NCBI RefSeq assembly: GCF_026340975.1
Contig: NZ_JAPEOS010000002.1
Coordinates: 1,010,501 to 1,074,500, forward strand
Reading direction: 5' to 3'
Length of the DNA: 64,000 nt
Source of the DNA: Streptomyces sp. NBC_01214
GTDB taxonomy: Bacteria > Actinomycetota > Actinomycetes > Streptomycetales > Streptomycetaceae
Shown here piece by piece: positions 7,229 to 15,088 of the stretch. Under the pieces are notes generated by a model. The model saw nothing but the letters and a program-made list of their open reading frames with translations, was not told where the DNA came from and made no database searches. Each line of letters starts with the position of its first letter. Within the stretch, counting starts at the first letter, position 1. The position numbers and the translations under genes are program-made.

Positions 7229-7504
7229 CTACGTCTCCTGCTTCGGGGGCTGCGCGAGGATGCGCCGGAGCCAGCGGGTGCGGGCGTTGCGCGCGTCCTG
7301 GCTGAGGGCCGCCTCGGGGGCCAGGCCGTCGAAGCCGTGGAAGGCGCCCGGCCACACGTGCAGTTCGGCCCGGCCGCCGGCGCGCCAGATCGCGTCGGCG
7401 TAGGCCACGTCCTCGTCCCGGAAGGTCTCGGCCGACCCCACGTCGATGAAGGCCGGCGGGAGTTCGGGGTCCAAAGGGGGTGTGTCCCCCGGTGCGAGGT
7501 TCAT
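7229..7504 (-). pseudogene. 3' remnant of an alpha/beta hydrolase gene
   Basis: 91 aa open frame that matches only the C-terminal third of a lipase/esterase (alpha/beta hydrolase fold-3): PPAFIDVGSAETFRDEDVAYA, the catalytic Asp region, and ELHVWPGAFHGFDGLAPEA with the catalytic His. The GDSAGG nucleophile elbow and HGG oxyanion loop are missing, and the upstream DNA is a terminator (7529-7561), not the rest of the gene. It lies beside the ECF41 promoter and may once have been part of that regulon. Confidence 0.75.
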
Positions 7505-7528
7505 TCGGGGCAGTCAACCACTGGCCCC

Positions 7529-7561
7529 CCTCCGGCCGGGGCGGTGAGCCCCGGCCGGAGG
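7529..7561 (-). terminator. Strong hairpin terminator after the SHOCT gene
   Basis: A perfect 14-bp stem, CCTCCGGCCGGGGC / GCCCCGGCCGGAGG, with loop GGTGA, begins 23 bp after the stop of the SHOCT-domain gene. No T-run follows, as is usual in Streptomyces. Confidence 0.75.
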
Positions 7562-7583
7562 GCGGGGCCGGCCCGCGCCCTAC

Positions 7584-8012
7584 TCAGCCGCGCAGCAGGC
7601 GGGCCTTGGCCGTCGTGAACTCCTGGGGGGTCAGCAGGCCCTCGCGGGCCAGGTCGGCCAGCTGGGTGAGCTCCGCCACCAGGCCGGTCGAGGGGACCGG
7701 CCCGCCCGCTGCGGTGTGGTCCGGAGCAATCGCCGCCACCGGCCCCGGCTCCCACCCGGGCCCCGGCTCCGACTCCCACCCCGACTCCCACCCCGGCTCC
7801 GGCTCCTGCCCCCGTTCGGCCGGCTGGGGGAATTCCGGCGGCGCCCCGGGCGGCGGTTCGGCCGGGCCCGCAGCCGCCGGCCCCGCGGCCCCCACCGAGC
7901 CGGCCGTCGGCTCCGCCGCTCCCGACGCCCGCGCCAGCAGCCCCCGCAGCAGCGGGTGCCCCGGCGGGCGGTTCGCCGGGCGGACCGTCACTCCCATCGG
8001 GCGGATGAACAT
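7584..8012 (-). CDS. SHOCT domain protein
   Basis: 142 aa. The start at 8012 is inside the TGATG junction with the upstream DUF6325 gene. The middle is a Pro/Gly/Glu-rich linker with short repeats (EPGWESGWESEPG). The C-terminal ~35 residues (LVAELTQLADLAREGLLTPQ, EFTTAKARLL) are a SHOCT domain, a short helical module found at protein ends and thought to mediate oligomerisation. The one-base overlap with the DUF6325 gene indicates a coupled pair. Confidence 0.88.
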   Translation of the reverse strand: MFIRPMGVTVRPANRPPGHPLLRGLLARASGAAEPTAGSVGAAGPAAAGPAEPPPGAPPEFPQPAERGQEPEPGWESGWESEPGPGWEPGPVAAIAPDHTAAGGPVPSTGLVAELTQLADLAREGLLTPQEFTTAKARLLRG

Positions 8013-8419
8013 CAGGCCACCCCCGCCCGCGGGTCCGCAGGCACCCGGTCCGGCGGGATGCGGACCGAGCCGACGATCCGGCCGCCCGCGGCCCGTACGG
8101 CGATCGCCGCGTCCTCGGCCCACAGGTGTTCGACGACGAGCAGCAGGGCGCAGCTCCCGCGTTCCAGCAGCCCCGCCGCCTCCTGGATGTCCTCCGGCCC
8201 GATCAGCCGCGCCACGTCCCGGCCCGTCAGCAGGCCGTGCAGCTCCACGAACTCGTCGAACTCGGCCGCCAGGACGTCCCCCGACGCCGTCCTCGTCGCC
8301 ACGATCCCGTCGATCAGCCGGACCACCCCGGTCTTGCGCAGCCCCATCACGGCCTCGACCGCCGGGGCCCGCAGCTGTTCCTCCGGGAAGGCGAGGACGA
8401 TGAATTCCACAGGTCCCAT
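8012..8419 (-). CDS. DUF6325 family protein
   Basis: 135 aa from the ATG at 8419 (MGPVEFIVLAFPEE), preceded by GAGGAG. An upstream in-frame start at 8482 would add 21 residues not seen in the family. The domain alternates hydrophobic strands and helices (LRAPAVEAVMGLRKTGVVRL, FDEFVELHGLLTG, CALLLVVEHLWAEDAAIAVR) and resembles small general-stress or channel-like proteins found next to SHOCT proteins in actinobacteria. Function unknown. Confidence 0.82.
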   Translation of the reverse strand: MGPVEFIVLAFPEEQLRAPAVEAVMGLRKTGVVRLIDGIVATRTASGDVLAAEFDEFVELHGLLTGRDVARLIGPEDIQEAAGLLERGSCALLLVVEHLWAEDAAIAVRAAGGRIVGSVRIPPDRVPADPRAGVA

Positions 8420-8494
8420 GCGCCTCGGCTCCTCACGTGCGACGTGCGATGTTTCCGACCGTTTATGACGACTCTTCGGCACACTATGACATAA

Positions 8495-8511
8495 GCGGAC
8501 ATATCATCCGC
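8495..8511. promoter_or_regulatory. Inverted repeat in the divergent promoter region before the ftsW-like gene
   Basis: GCGGA-CATATCA-TCCGC, 5-bp arms and an AT-rich 7-bp spacer, 22 bp before the ftsW-like start and about 76 bp from the DUF6325 start. It could serve either divergent promoter. Confidence 0.35.
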
Positions 8512-8532
8512 CCGCTTGCTACGTTTCGGTGT

Positions 8533-9903
8533 ATGACCGCTCTGACGGCAAAGGTGGCGGAGCCCGCCCCGCCCCCGCCCCCGGGCGCCGGCGCCCCCAA
8601 ACGGCGCGGCATCGAGCTGACCCTCCTCGCCGGAGCCGTCCTGATCTCCGTCCTCGGTCACCTCTACGTCGGCCTCGCGACCACCGGCCACGTCCCCGGC
8701 CCCGCCGCCCGCTACGCCACCGGTCTGTGCGTCGCCGCCCTGCTCGCGCACCTCGCCGTCCGCCTGCGGGCCCCGTACGCCGATCCCCTCCTGCTCCCCA
8801 TCGCCGCCCTCCTCAACGGCCTCGGCCTCGTCCTCATCCAGCGCCTCGACGTGACCACCCCCGGGCACCTCACCGCCGGGGACCAGCTCCTGTGGTCCGC
8901 CCTGGGCGTGGCGCTCTTCGTGCTGGTCGTCGCGCTGCTCGGCGACCACCGGGTGCTCCAGCGCTACGCGTACCTCTCCGTCGCGGTGGCCCTCGCCCTG
9001 ATGCTGGTCCCCGTCTTCTTCCCGGCGGTCAACGGCGCGCACATCTGGATCCGGTTCGCCGGGCTCTCCTTCCAGCCGGGGGAGTTCGCCAAGATCCTGC
9101 TCGCGGTGTTCTTCGCCGCCTACCTCGCCGCGAACCGCACCGCGCTCGCCCTCACCGGCCGCCGGCTCTTCTGGAAGCTCCGGCTCCTCCCCGGCCGCGT
9201 CCTCGGCCCGATCCTGGCGATCTGGCTGCTCAGCGTCGGCGTGCTGGTCCTGGAGCGGGACCTGGGCACCTCGCTGCTGTTCTTCGGACTGTTCGTGATC
9301 ATGCTGTTCACCGCCACCGGGCGGATCGGCTGGATCGCGATCGGGCTGCTGCTCGCCGCCCTCGGCGCGTACGCCGTCGGGACCTTCGAACCGCACGTGC
9401 ACGGCCGGGTGGACGACTGGCTGAACCCCTTCGCCTCCATCGAACGTGGCGAGGGCCCGGGCCAGCTCGCCCAGTCCCTCTTCGCCTTCGGTGCCGGCGG
9501 CCTGCTCGGCGCCGGCCTCGGCCACGGCCAGTCCTTCCTCATCGGCTTCGCCGCCAAGTCGGACTTCGTCCTCGCCACCGCCGGCGAGGAGCTCGGGTTC
9601 GTCGGCCTCGCCGCGATCCTGCTCCTCTACGGGCTGCTCGTCGCCCGCGGCTTCCGCGCCGGGCTCGCCCTGCGCGACCCCTTCGGGCGGCTGCTCGCCA
9701 CCGGGCTCGCCTCGATCGTCGCGCTCCAGGTGTTCGTCATCGCGGGCGGCGTCACCGGCCTGATCCCGCTCACCGGCATGGCCATGCCCTTCCTCGCGCA
9801 GGGCGGCTCCTCCGTCGTCACCAACTGGATCATCGTCGCCCTGCTGGTCCGGCTCAGCGACAGCGCCCGCAGCCCCCGCCCCGCGAAGGAGCCGGCCGAG
9901 TGA
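8533..9903 (+). CDS. FtsW/RodA/SpoVE family peptidoglycan glycosyltransferase
   Basis: 456 aa from the ATG at 8533. After a Pro-rich N-terminus it has about ten membrane helices. Family hallmarks are NGAHIWIRFAGLSFQPGEFAK in the middle, LERDLGTSLLFFGLF, DDWLNPF, and the C-terminal AAKSDFVLATAGEELGF and TGLIPLTGMAMPFLAQGGSS. These SEDS proteins polymerise lipid II, each with a partner class B PBP. Its stop overlaps the GTG of the next gene, a transpeptidase, so this is a SEDS-PBP pair separate from the division-cluster copy expected elsewhere. Confidence 0.95.
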   Translation: MTALTAKVAEPAPPPPPGAGAPKRRGIELTLLAGAVLISVLGHLYVGLATTGHVPGPAARYATGLCVAALLAHLAVRLRAPYADPLLLPIAALLNGLGLVLIQRLDVTTPGHLTAGDQLLWSALGVALFVLVVALLGDHRVLQRYAYLSVAVALALMLVPVFFPAVNGAHIWIRFAGLSFQPGEFAKILLAVFFAAYLAANRTALALTGRRLFWKLRLLPGRVLGPILAIWLLSVGVLVLERDLGTSLLFFGLFVIMLFTATGRIGWIAIGLLLAALGAYAVGTFEPHVHGRVDDWLNPFASIERGEGPGQLAQSLFAFGAGGLLGAGLGHGQSFLIGFAAKSDFVLATAGEELGFVGLAAILLLYGLLVARGFRAGLALRDPFGRLLATGLASIVALQVFVIAGGVTGLIPLTGMAMPFLAQGGSSVVTNWIIVALLVRLSDSARSPRPAKEPAE

Positions 9904-11360
9904 TCCGCTACATCCGCTGGTGCGCGTACTTCTGCGCCCTCCTGCTGGTCGCCCTGCTGGTCAACATCGCCCGCGTGCAGGTCTGGGAGTCCGCCGCCTA
10001 CGGCGCGAACCCGGCCAACAAACGCCCCGCCATCGAGCGCTACGCCGAACCCCGGGGAGACATCCTGGTCGACGGGCGCCCCGTCACCGGCTCCCGCGAC
10101 AGCGGCCAGTTGCTGCGCTACGAAAGGACGTACGCGAACGGTCCGCTCTACGCGCCGGTCACCGGCTTCTCCTCCCAGACCTACGGGACCAGCTTCGTCG
10201 AGCGCGCCGAGGACGCGATCCTGTCGGGCACCGACCCCGGGCTCTCCGCCTTCCCGCTCTGGTACGAACTGGCCCGCGGCCGCCCCGCCGGCGGGAATGC
10301 CGCCACCACCGTCCGTTCCGGCATGCAGCTCGCCGCGTACGCCGGGCTCGCGGGCAAGCGCGGCGCGGTGGCCGCCGTCGAGCCGGCCACCGGGAAGATC
10401 CTCGCGCTGGTCAGCAGCCCCTCGTACGATCCCGCCGCGCTCTCCGGTACGGGTACGAAGGCCAAGGAGGCCTGGTCCGCCCTGAACGCGGACCCCGCCC
10501 GGCCGATGCTCAACCGGGCGCTGCGCGAGACGTACCCGCCCGGCTCCACCTTCAAGATCGTGACGGCTGCGGCCGCCCTCGACGCGGGCGTGGTCACCGA
10601 CGTGGACGCGCCGACCCGGACCCCCGACCCCTACCGGCTGCCCGGGACCAGCACCCTGCTGCCGAACGCGGGCACCGGCTGCGAGGACGCCTCGATGGCG
10701 GACGCGGTGCAGTGGTCCTGCAACACGGTGATGGCGAAGATCGGGGTACAGGTCGGGCTGCGCGGGATGGTGGAGGCGGCGCGCCGCTTCGGCTTCAACG
10801 ACGGGGGGCTGCGCGTGCCCTCGTGGGTGTCCCGGTCGAACTTCGACACCGACATGAGCCAGGACCAGCTGGCCCTTTCCTCGATCGGACAGTTCAACAC
10901 CACGGCGACACCGCTACAGATGGCGATGGTGGCCGCGGCCGTCGCGAACGGCGGCGAGCTCAAGTACCCCTACCTGGTGGAACGGACGACCCAGAACGAC
11001 GGTTCCCAGGTCCGGCGCGGCGACCAGCGCAGCCTGGGCCGGGCGATGAACCCGGCCACCGCCGTCCGGCTGCAGGAGCTGATGGTCAAGGTGGTAGAGA
11101 ACGGGACGGGCCGCAACGCCGCGATCCGGGGCGCGGTGGTCGGCGGCAAGACGGGCACCGCTCAGCACGGGGTCGGCAACGCGGGCACCCCGTACGCCTG
11201 GTTCATCTCCTGGGCCAGGGCCGAGGGTGCGGCGCTGCCCCGGGTGGCGGTCGCGGTGGTGGTCGAGGACGCGTCGGCGGACCGGGGTGACATCAGCGGC
11301 AACGGCGCGGCGGCGCCGATCGCGCGGGCGGTGATGGAGGCGGCGCTGGCCACCGGCTGA
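9900..11360 (+). CDS. Penicillin-binding protein, class B-type transpeptidase (PbpA-like)
   Basis: 486 aa, GTG start in the GTGA overlap with the ftsW-like gene. It has an N-terminal membrane anchor (YFCALLLVALLVNIARVQVW), a dimerisation region, and a transpeptidase domain with all three active-site motifs: S216TFK, S273CN and K417TG. It should crosslink glycan made by the adjacent SEDS protein. Gene order and lengths match the FtsW/PbpA pair conserved in actinobacteria for growth or sporulation. It ends at a bidirectional hairpin. Confidence 0.95.
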   Translation: MIRYIRWCAYFCALLLVALLVNIARVQVWESAAYGANPANKRPAIERYAEPRGDILVDGRPVTGSRDSGQLLRYERTYANGPLYAPVTGFSSQTYGTSFVERAEDAILSGTDPGLSAFPLWYELARGRPAGGNAATTVRSGMQLAAYAGLAGKRGAVAAVEPATGKILALVSSPSYDPAALSGTGTKAKEAWSALNADPARPMLNRALRETYPPGSTFKIVTAAAALDAGVVTDVDAPTRTPDPYRLPGTSTLLPNAGTGCEDASMADAVQWSCNTVMAKIGVQVGLRGMVEAARRFGFNDGGLRVPSWVSRSNFDTDMSQDQLALSSIGQFNTTATPLQMAMVAAAVANGGELKYPYLVERTTQNDGSQVRRGDQRSLGRAMNPATAVRLQELMVKVVENGTGRNAAIRGAVVGGKTGTAQHGVGNAGTPYAWFISWARAEGAALPRVAVAVVVEDASADRGDISGNGAAAPIARAVMEAALATG

Positions 11361-11364
11361 CACC

Positions 11365-11394
11365 CGCCCCCGCCGCCCGGGCGCGTCGGGGGCG
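11365..11394. terminator. Bidirectional hairpin between convergent genes
   Basis: CGCCCCCG (11365-11372) pairs with CGGGGGCG (11387-11394). Inside is a second palindrome, CGCCCGGGCG. It lies between the stop of the PBP gene and the stop of the convergent ferritin-like gene. Confidence 0.6.
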
Positions 11395-11409
11395 GCGCCG
11401 TGACACGAC

Positions 11410-12519
11410 TCAGGAGGCGGCCGACCCGTCGGCGATGGTGGCCTCGACCTCCGCCACCCGCGCCGACTCCTCGGCCGCGAACCGCTCGCGGTCGAGGGCC
11501 TCGGCGATCTCCTCGTCCTGGCTCATCAGCAGGTCCAGGTTCGAGTCGCCCAGGTCGAAGACGCCGAGGTCGAGATAGGCCCGCTGCAACCGCTCGCCCC
11601 ACAGCCCGATGTCCTTGACGCACGGCACGATCCTGCTGAACAACAGCTTGCGGAACAGGTGCAGGAACCCCGACTGCTCACTGATCAGCGCCGCTTCCTT
11701 GGCCGCGATCCCGAAGTTCTCCAGCACCTCCACCCCGAGCAGCCGGTCCCGCATCAGGTAGCAGCCCTCGATCACGAACTCCTCGCGCTCGCGCAGCTCG
11801 GCGTCCGTCAGCTGCTTGTAGTAGTCGCGCAGCGCCATCCGCCCGAAGGCCACGTGCCGGGCCTCGTCCTGCATCACGTACGCCAGGAGCTGCTTGGGCA
11901 GCGGCTTGGTGGTCGTGTCGCGGATCATGCCGAAGGCGGCCAGCGCCAGCCCCTCGATGAGCACCTGCATGCCCAGGTACGGCATGTCCCAGCGGGAGTC
12001 GCGCAGGGTGTCGCCGAGCAGCCCTTGGAGGCTGTCGTTGATCGGGTACAGCATCCCGACCTTGTCGTGCAGGAAGCGCCCGAAGACCTCGGCGTGCCGG
12101 GCCTCGTCCATGGTCTGCGTGGCGGAGTAGAACTTCGCGTCCAGGTCCGGCACCGACTCCACGATGCGCGCCGCGCACACCATCGCGCCCTGTTCGCCGT
12201 GCAGGAACTGGCTGAAGTTCCAGGAGGCGTAGTGCCGGCGCAGCTCGCCCCGGTCCTTCGCGGTGAGCTTGTCCCAGTGCCGCGTCCCGTACAGCGGCAG
12301 GGCCTCGTCGGGGGTGCCCAGCGGGTCGTAGGGGTCCACCTCGATGCCCCAGTCGATGCGCTTGGCGCCGTCCCACTGCTTGTCCTTGCCCTTCTGGTAG
12401 AGCGCCAGGAGCCGCTCGCGGCCGTCGGCGTACTCCCAGCTGAAGCGGGCGGAGCCGGCGGCGGGAACCTGCCAGACCGGCTCGCCCGGGTTCCCGGTGT
12501 AGAGCTCGTGCGTCGACAC
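11410..12519 (-). CDS. Ferritin-like diiron protein (R2-like)
   Basis: 369 aa. Four metal-ligand helices are visible: HGEQGAMVCAARIVE, TQTMDEARHAEVFGRFL, IEGLALAAFGMI and YVMQDEARHVAFGRMAL, giving the E...ExxH...E...ExxH pattern of ribonucleotide reductase R2-like or ferritin-like oxygenases. The radical Tyr of true R2 cannot be confirmed. It is divergent from a second diiron protein (12688) with a 168-bp shared promoter region, and a TetR gene lies nearby, which suggests an oxidative function on a small hydrophobic substrate. Substrate unknown. Confidence 0.85.
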   Translation of the reverse strand: MSTHELYTGNPGEPVWQVPAAGSARFSWEYADGRERLLALYQKGKDKQWDGAKRIDWGIEVDPYDPLGTPDEALPLYGTRHWDKLTAKDRGELRRHYASWNFSQFLHGEQGAMVCAARIVESVPDLDAKFYSATQTMDEARHAEVFGRFLHDKVGMLYPINDSLQGLLGDTLRDSRWDMPYLGMQVLIEGLALAAFGMIRDTTTKPLPKQLLAYVMQDEARHVAFGRMALRDYYKQLTDAELREREEFVIEGCYLMRDRLLGVEVLENFGIAAKEAALISEQSGFLHLFRKLLFSRIVPCVKDIGLWGERLQRAYLDLGVFDLGDSNLDLLMSQDEEIAEALDRERFAAEESARVAEVEATIADGSAAS

Positions 12520-12687
12520 TGACGCCCCTTCGTCTCACGTACTGCCGTGTGGGACCGGACAGTTGGCAGCGTCACACGTTCGTAGACACGGGGTCAACAA
12601 GTCGTGCGCGAGGGATTGACGACCTTGCTGACAAGCAGTCTCATAAGAAGTGACCGCCGGTAACTCGACGACGAGGTGTCCGAACCC

Positions 12688-13617
12688 ATGACGACCGTGA
12701 CCGAACGAGCTGCGCTGCGGGACGCCCTCGGCCTGCTCAAGGACCGCGAGCAGATAGCCGAGCGACTGCTCGAATCCTCGGCCAAGCACTCCTTCGACCC
12801 CGACAAGGAACTCGACTGGGACGCCCCGGCGATCGAGGGCAAGTACTACTGGCCGCCGGAACTCCTCTCCCTCTACGACACCCCGCTGTGGAAGAAGATG
12901 GGGGAGGAGCAGCGCATCGACCTCTCCCGCCACGAGGCGGCGGCGCTCGGCTCGCTCGGCATCTGGTTCGAGATCATCCTCATGCAGCTCATGGTCCGGC
13001 ACATCTACGACAAGTCCCTGACCAGCAAGCACGTCCGCTACGCGCTCACCGAGATCGCCGACGAGTGCCGCCACTCGATGATGTTCGCCCGCATGATCCA
13101 GAAGGCCGGCGCCCCCGAGTACCCGGTCTCCCGCCTCAACCACAACCTCGCGCGGATCCTGAAGACCGTCTCCACCACCCCCGGCTCCTTCGCCTGCACC
13201 CTCCTCGGCGAGGAGATCCTCGACTGGATGCAGCGCCTGACCTTCCCCGACGAGCGCGTCCAGCCGCTGGTCCGCGGCGTCACCCGGATCCACGTCATCG
13301 AGGAGGCCCGGCACGTCCGGTACGCCCGCGAGGAACTGCGCCGCCAGATGCTGACGGCCCCGCGCTGGGAACAGGAACTCACCCGGATCAGCTGCGGCGA
13401 GGCCGCCCGCGTCTTCTCGCTGGCCTTCGTGAACCCGGCCGTCTACGACAACGTCGGTCTGGACCGCCGTGAGGCCGTCGCCCAGGTGAAGGCGAGCGGC
13501 CACCGCCGCGAGGTCATGCAGAGCGGAGCGAAGCGGCTCACCGACTTCCTCGACGACATCGGTGTGCTGCGCGGGGTCGGTCGCAGGCTCTGGCAGAGCT
13601 CGGGGCTGCTGGCGTAG
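12688..13617 (+). CDS. AurF-like diiron oxygenase
   Basis: 309 aa from the ATG at 12688; a GTG at 12676 is too close to the GAGG ribosome site to be the start. Ligand helices are visible in IWFEIILMQLMV, YALTEIADECRHSMMFARMI, LLGEEILDWMQR and RIHVIEEARHVRYAREELRR, matching the p-aminobenzoate N-oxygenase (AurF) family. Family members oxidise aryl amines or other substrates with O2. The divergent partner is also a ferritin-like diiron protein; the two may work on one pathway. No electron-transfer partner is present. Confidence 0.85.
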   Translation: MTTVTERAALRDALGLLKDREQIAERLLESSAKHSFDPDKELDWDAPAIEGKYYWPPELLSLYDTPLWKKMGEEQRIDLSRHEAAALGSLGIWFEIILMQLMVRHIYDKSLTSKHVRYALTEIADECRHSMMFARMIQKAGAPEYPVSRLNHNLARILKTVSTTPGSFACTLLGEEILDWMQRLTFPDERVQPLVRGVTRIHVIEEARHVRYAREELRRQMLTAPRWEQELTRISCGEAARVFSLAFVNPAVYDNVGLDRREAVAQVKASGHRREVMQSGAKRLTDFLDDIGVLRGVGRRLWQSSGLLA

Positions 13618-14009
13618 CTGCGGGGGTCGGCGGGCCGGACGCGTCGGCCGGCACCGGACCGCACAGGGTCTGGCCCTCACTGGGGCTGGCCCTCACCGGG
13701 CCGGGGCGGGACCGGCCGACCCGGGGCCGTGACCGGCACACGACCCGCACCGGGGCGGGACCGGAACCGGACAGCACTGGGGACCGGACGAGCCCCGCAC
13801 CCGTGGCCGGACAAGAAGCGCACTCGGGCGGGGACCGAACTCGACCGGGACGCGGACGCGGCCATGGACGCGGACATGGACATGGGTGCGGACGTGGACG
13901 CGGACATGGGTGCGGACATGGACGTGGACGGAACACGGACGCGGGTCCGGAACGGGGCTGATCGTCCGGACACCCACGCGTCCGGCGGCCGCGGGGCTAC
14001 CCTGCGGAC
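13618..14009. other. Intergenic low-complexity stretch
   Basis: 392 bp with no credible gene. The first half contains two imperfect copies of a CACCGGGCCGGGGCGGGACCG-like element (about 13693-13715 and 13749-13769). The second half, about 13850-13935, is a tandem array built on GGACGCGGACATG-like units in multiples of 6 bp, which creates spurious open frames on both strands (Asp/Ala/Met repeats on +, His/Val/Arg repeats on -). The TetR promoter must lie near its right end. Confidence 0.6.
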
Positions 14010-14723
14010 ATGACCGTACGCGCGTACCGCAGGCTGAGCGTCGAGGAGCGGCGGGCCCAACTCCTCGACGCCGCCCTCTCGCTGTTCGCGCACCGGGCGC
14101 CGGAAGAGGTCTCGCTCGACGACGTCGCCGAGGCCGCCGGGGTGTCCCGCCCGCTCGTCTACCGCTACTTCCCGGGCGGCAAGCAGCAGCTCTACGAGGC
14201 CGCCCTCCGCTCGGCCGCCGACGTCCTCGAACTGTGCTTCGCCGAACCCCAGCAAGGGCCCCTGACCCGGCGTCTGTCCCGGGCCCTGGACCGCTACCTC
14301 GCCTTCGTCGACGAACACGACGCCGGTTTCGCCGCCCTCCTGCAGGGCGGCAGCGTCGTGGAGACCTCCCGCACCACGGCGACGGTCGACGGCATCCGGC
14401 GGGCCGCCGCCGAGCAGATCCTCTTCCACCTGGGCGTACCGGACCCCGGCCCCCGGCTGCGCATGATGGTCCGTACGTGGATCACGGCCGTCGAGGGGGC
14501 CTCCCTCATCTGGATCGACGAGGGCAAGCAGCCCGAGGTCGAACAGCTCCGGGACTGGCTGCTGGACCAGTTCATCGCCCTGCTGACGGCCACCGCCGCC
14601 ACGGACCCGGAGACGGCCGCGGCCGCCCGGGCCGCCCTCGCCCTGGAAACGGCGGACGGCCCGGTCGGGGTCCTGGCCCGCCGCGTGATCCCGGTGGTGT
14701 CCGAGGCCGCCCACCTGCTGTGA
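14010..14723 (+). CDS. TetR family transcriptional regulator
   Basis: 237 aa. The N-terminal HTH is clear: RRAQLLDAALSLFAHRAPEE, VSLDDVAEAAGVSRPLVYRY and FPGGKQQLYEAAL. The helical C-terminal part (about residues 75-215) binds an unknown ligand. Acidic residues and conserved RTWITAVEGASLIWIDEG resemble regulators linked to lipid or redox genes. It lies downstream of the AurF-like gene and may control the divergent diiron pair; no operator could be assigned with confidence. Confidence 0.92.
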   Translation: MTVRAYRRLSVEERRAQLLDAALSLFAHRAPEEVSLDDVAEAAGVSRPLVYRYFPGGKQQLYEAALRSAADVLELCFAEPQQGPLTRRLSRALDRYLAFVDEHDAGFAALLQGGSVVETSRTTATVDGIRRAAAEQILFHLGVPDPGPRLRMMVRTWITAVEGASLIWIDEGKQPEVEQLRDWLLDQFIALLTATAATDPETAAAARAALALETADGPVGVLARRVIPVVSEAAHLL

Positions 14724-14733
14724 CACTGATGGG

Positions 14734-15003
14734 GTGAGAAGCCAACCGACCCCGTTCGAGGGCGGCCCGATGGACGGCCGGGTCCTCCCCGTCCTCCTCG
14801 GCCCGACCGGACACCCCCCGAAGTGGTACGAGATCCCCGTCCCGGCACCGGACGGCGGCCCGCCGACGGTGCTGCTGTACGAACGCGTCCCCGCGGGGTA
14901 CTCCAAGCGGCTCGGCCTGCAGAAGGGGTGGAAGTACGACTTCCGCCCCGCGGGCACCAAGCCCAAGATCCGCTGGCCCTGGACGAAGGTGCCGCCTCCC
15001 TGA
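14734..15003 (+). CDS. Small conserved hypothetical protein
   Basis: 89 aa from GTG 14734, or 77 aa from ATG 14770 (MDGRVLPVLLGPTGHPPKWY), which has the better ribosome site (GAGGG). The sequence ends in GWKYDFRPAG and KIRWPWTKVPPP. Pro- and Trp-rich with no membrane segment; no known domain. It starts 10 bp after the TetR stop, so it is probably cotranscribed. Confidence 0.65.
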   Translation: MRSQPTPFEGGPMDGRVLPVLLGPTGHPPKWYEIPVPAPDGGPPTVLLYERVPAGYSKRLGLQKGWKYDFRPAGTKPKIRWPWTKVPPP

Positions 15004-15088
15004 CGTCCCTGACGTCCCTGGCACCCACCGGACCCCGCCGGCGCTTCCCGCCGCGCGTCCCGCCGGCGGGTGCTTCGGGCGGAGGGGG

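Noticed and set aside
8012..8482. Longer DUF6325 start at 8482
   Set aside because: The extra residues are basic and unlike the family; ATG 8419 has GAGGAG at the right spacing.
13729..14013. 94-residue Asp/Ala/Met-repeat protein (and its His/Val/Arg mirror on the other strand)
   Set aside because: Both result from a 6-bp-periodic low-complexity tract; no ribosome site and no family.
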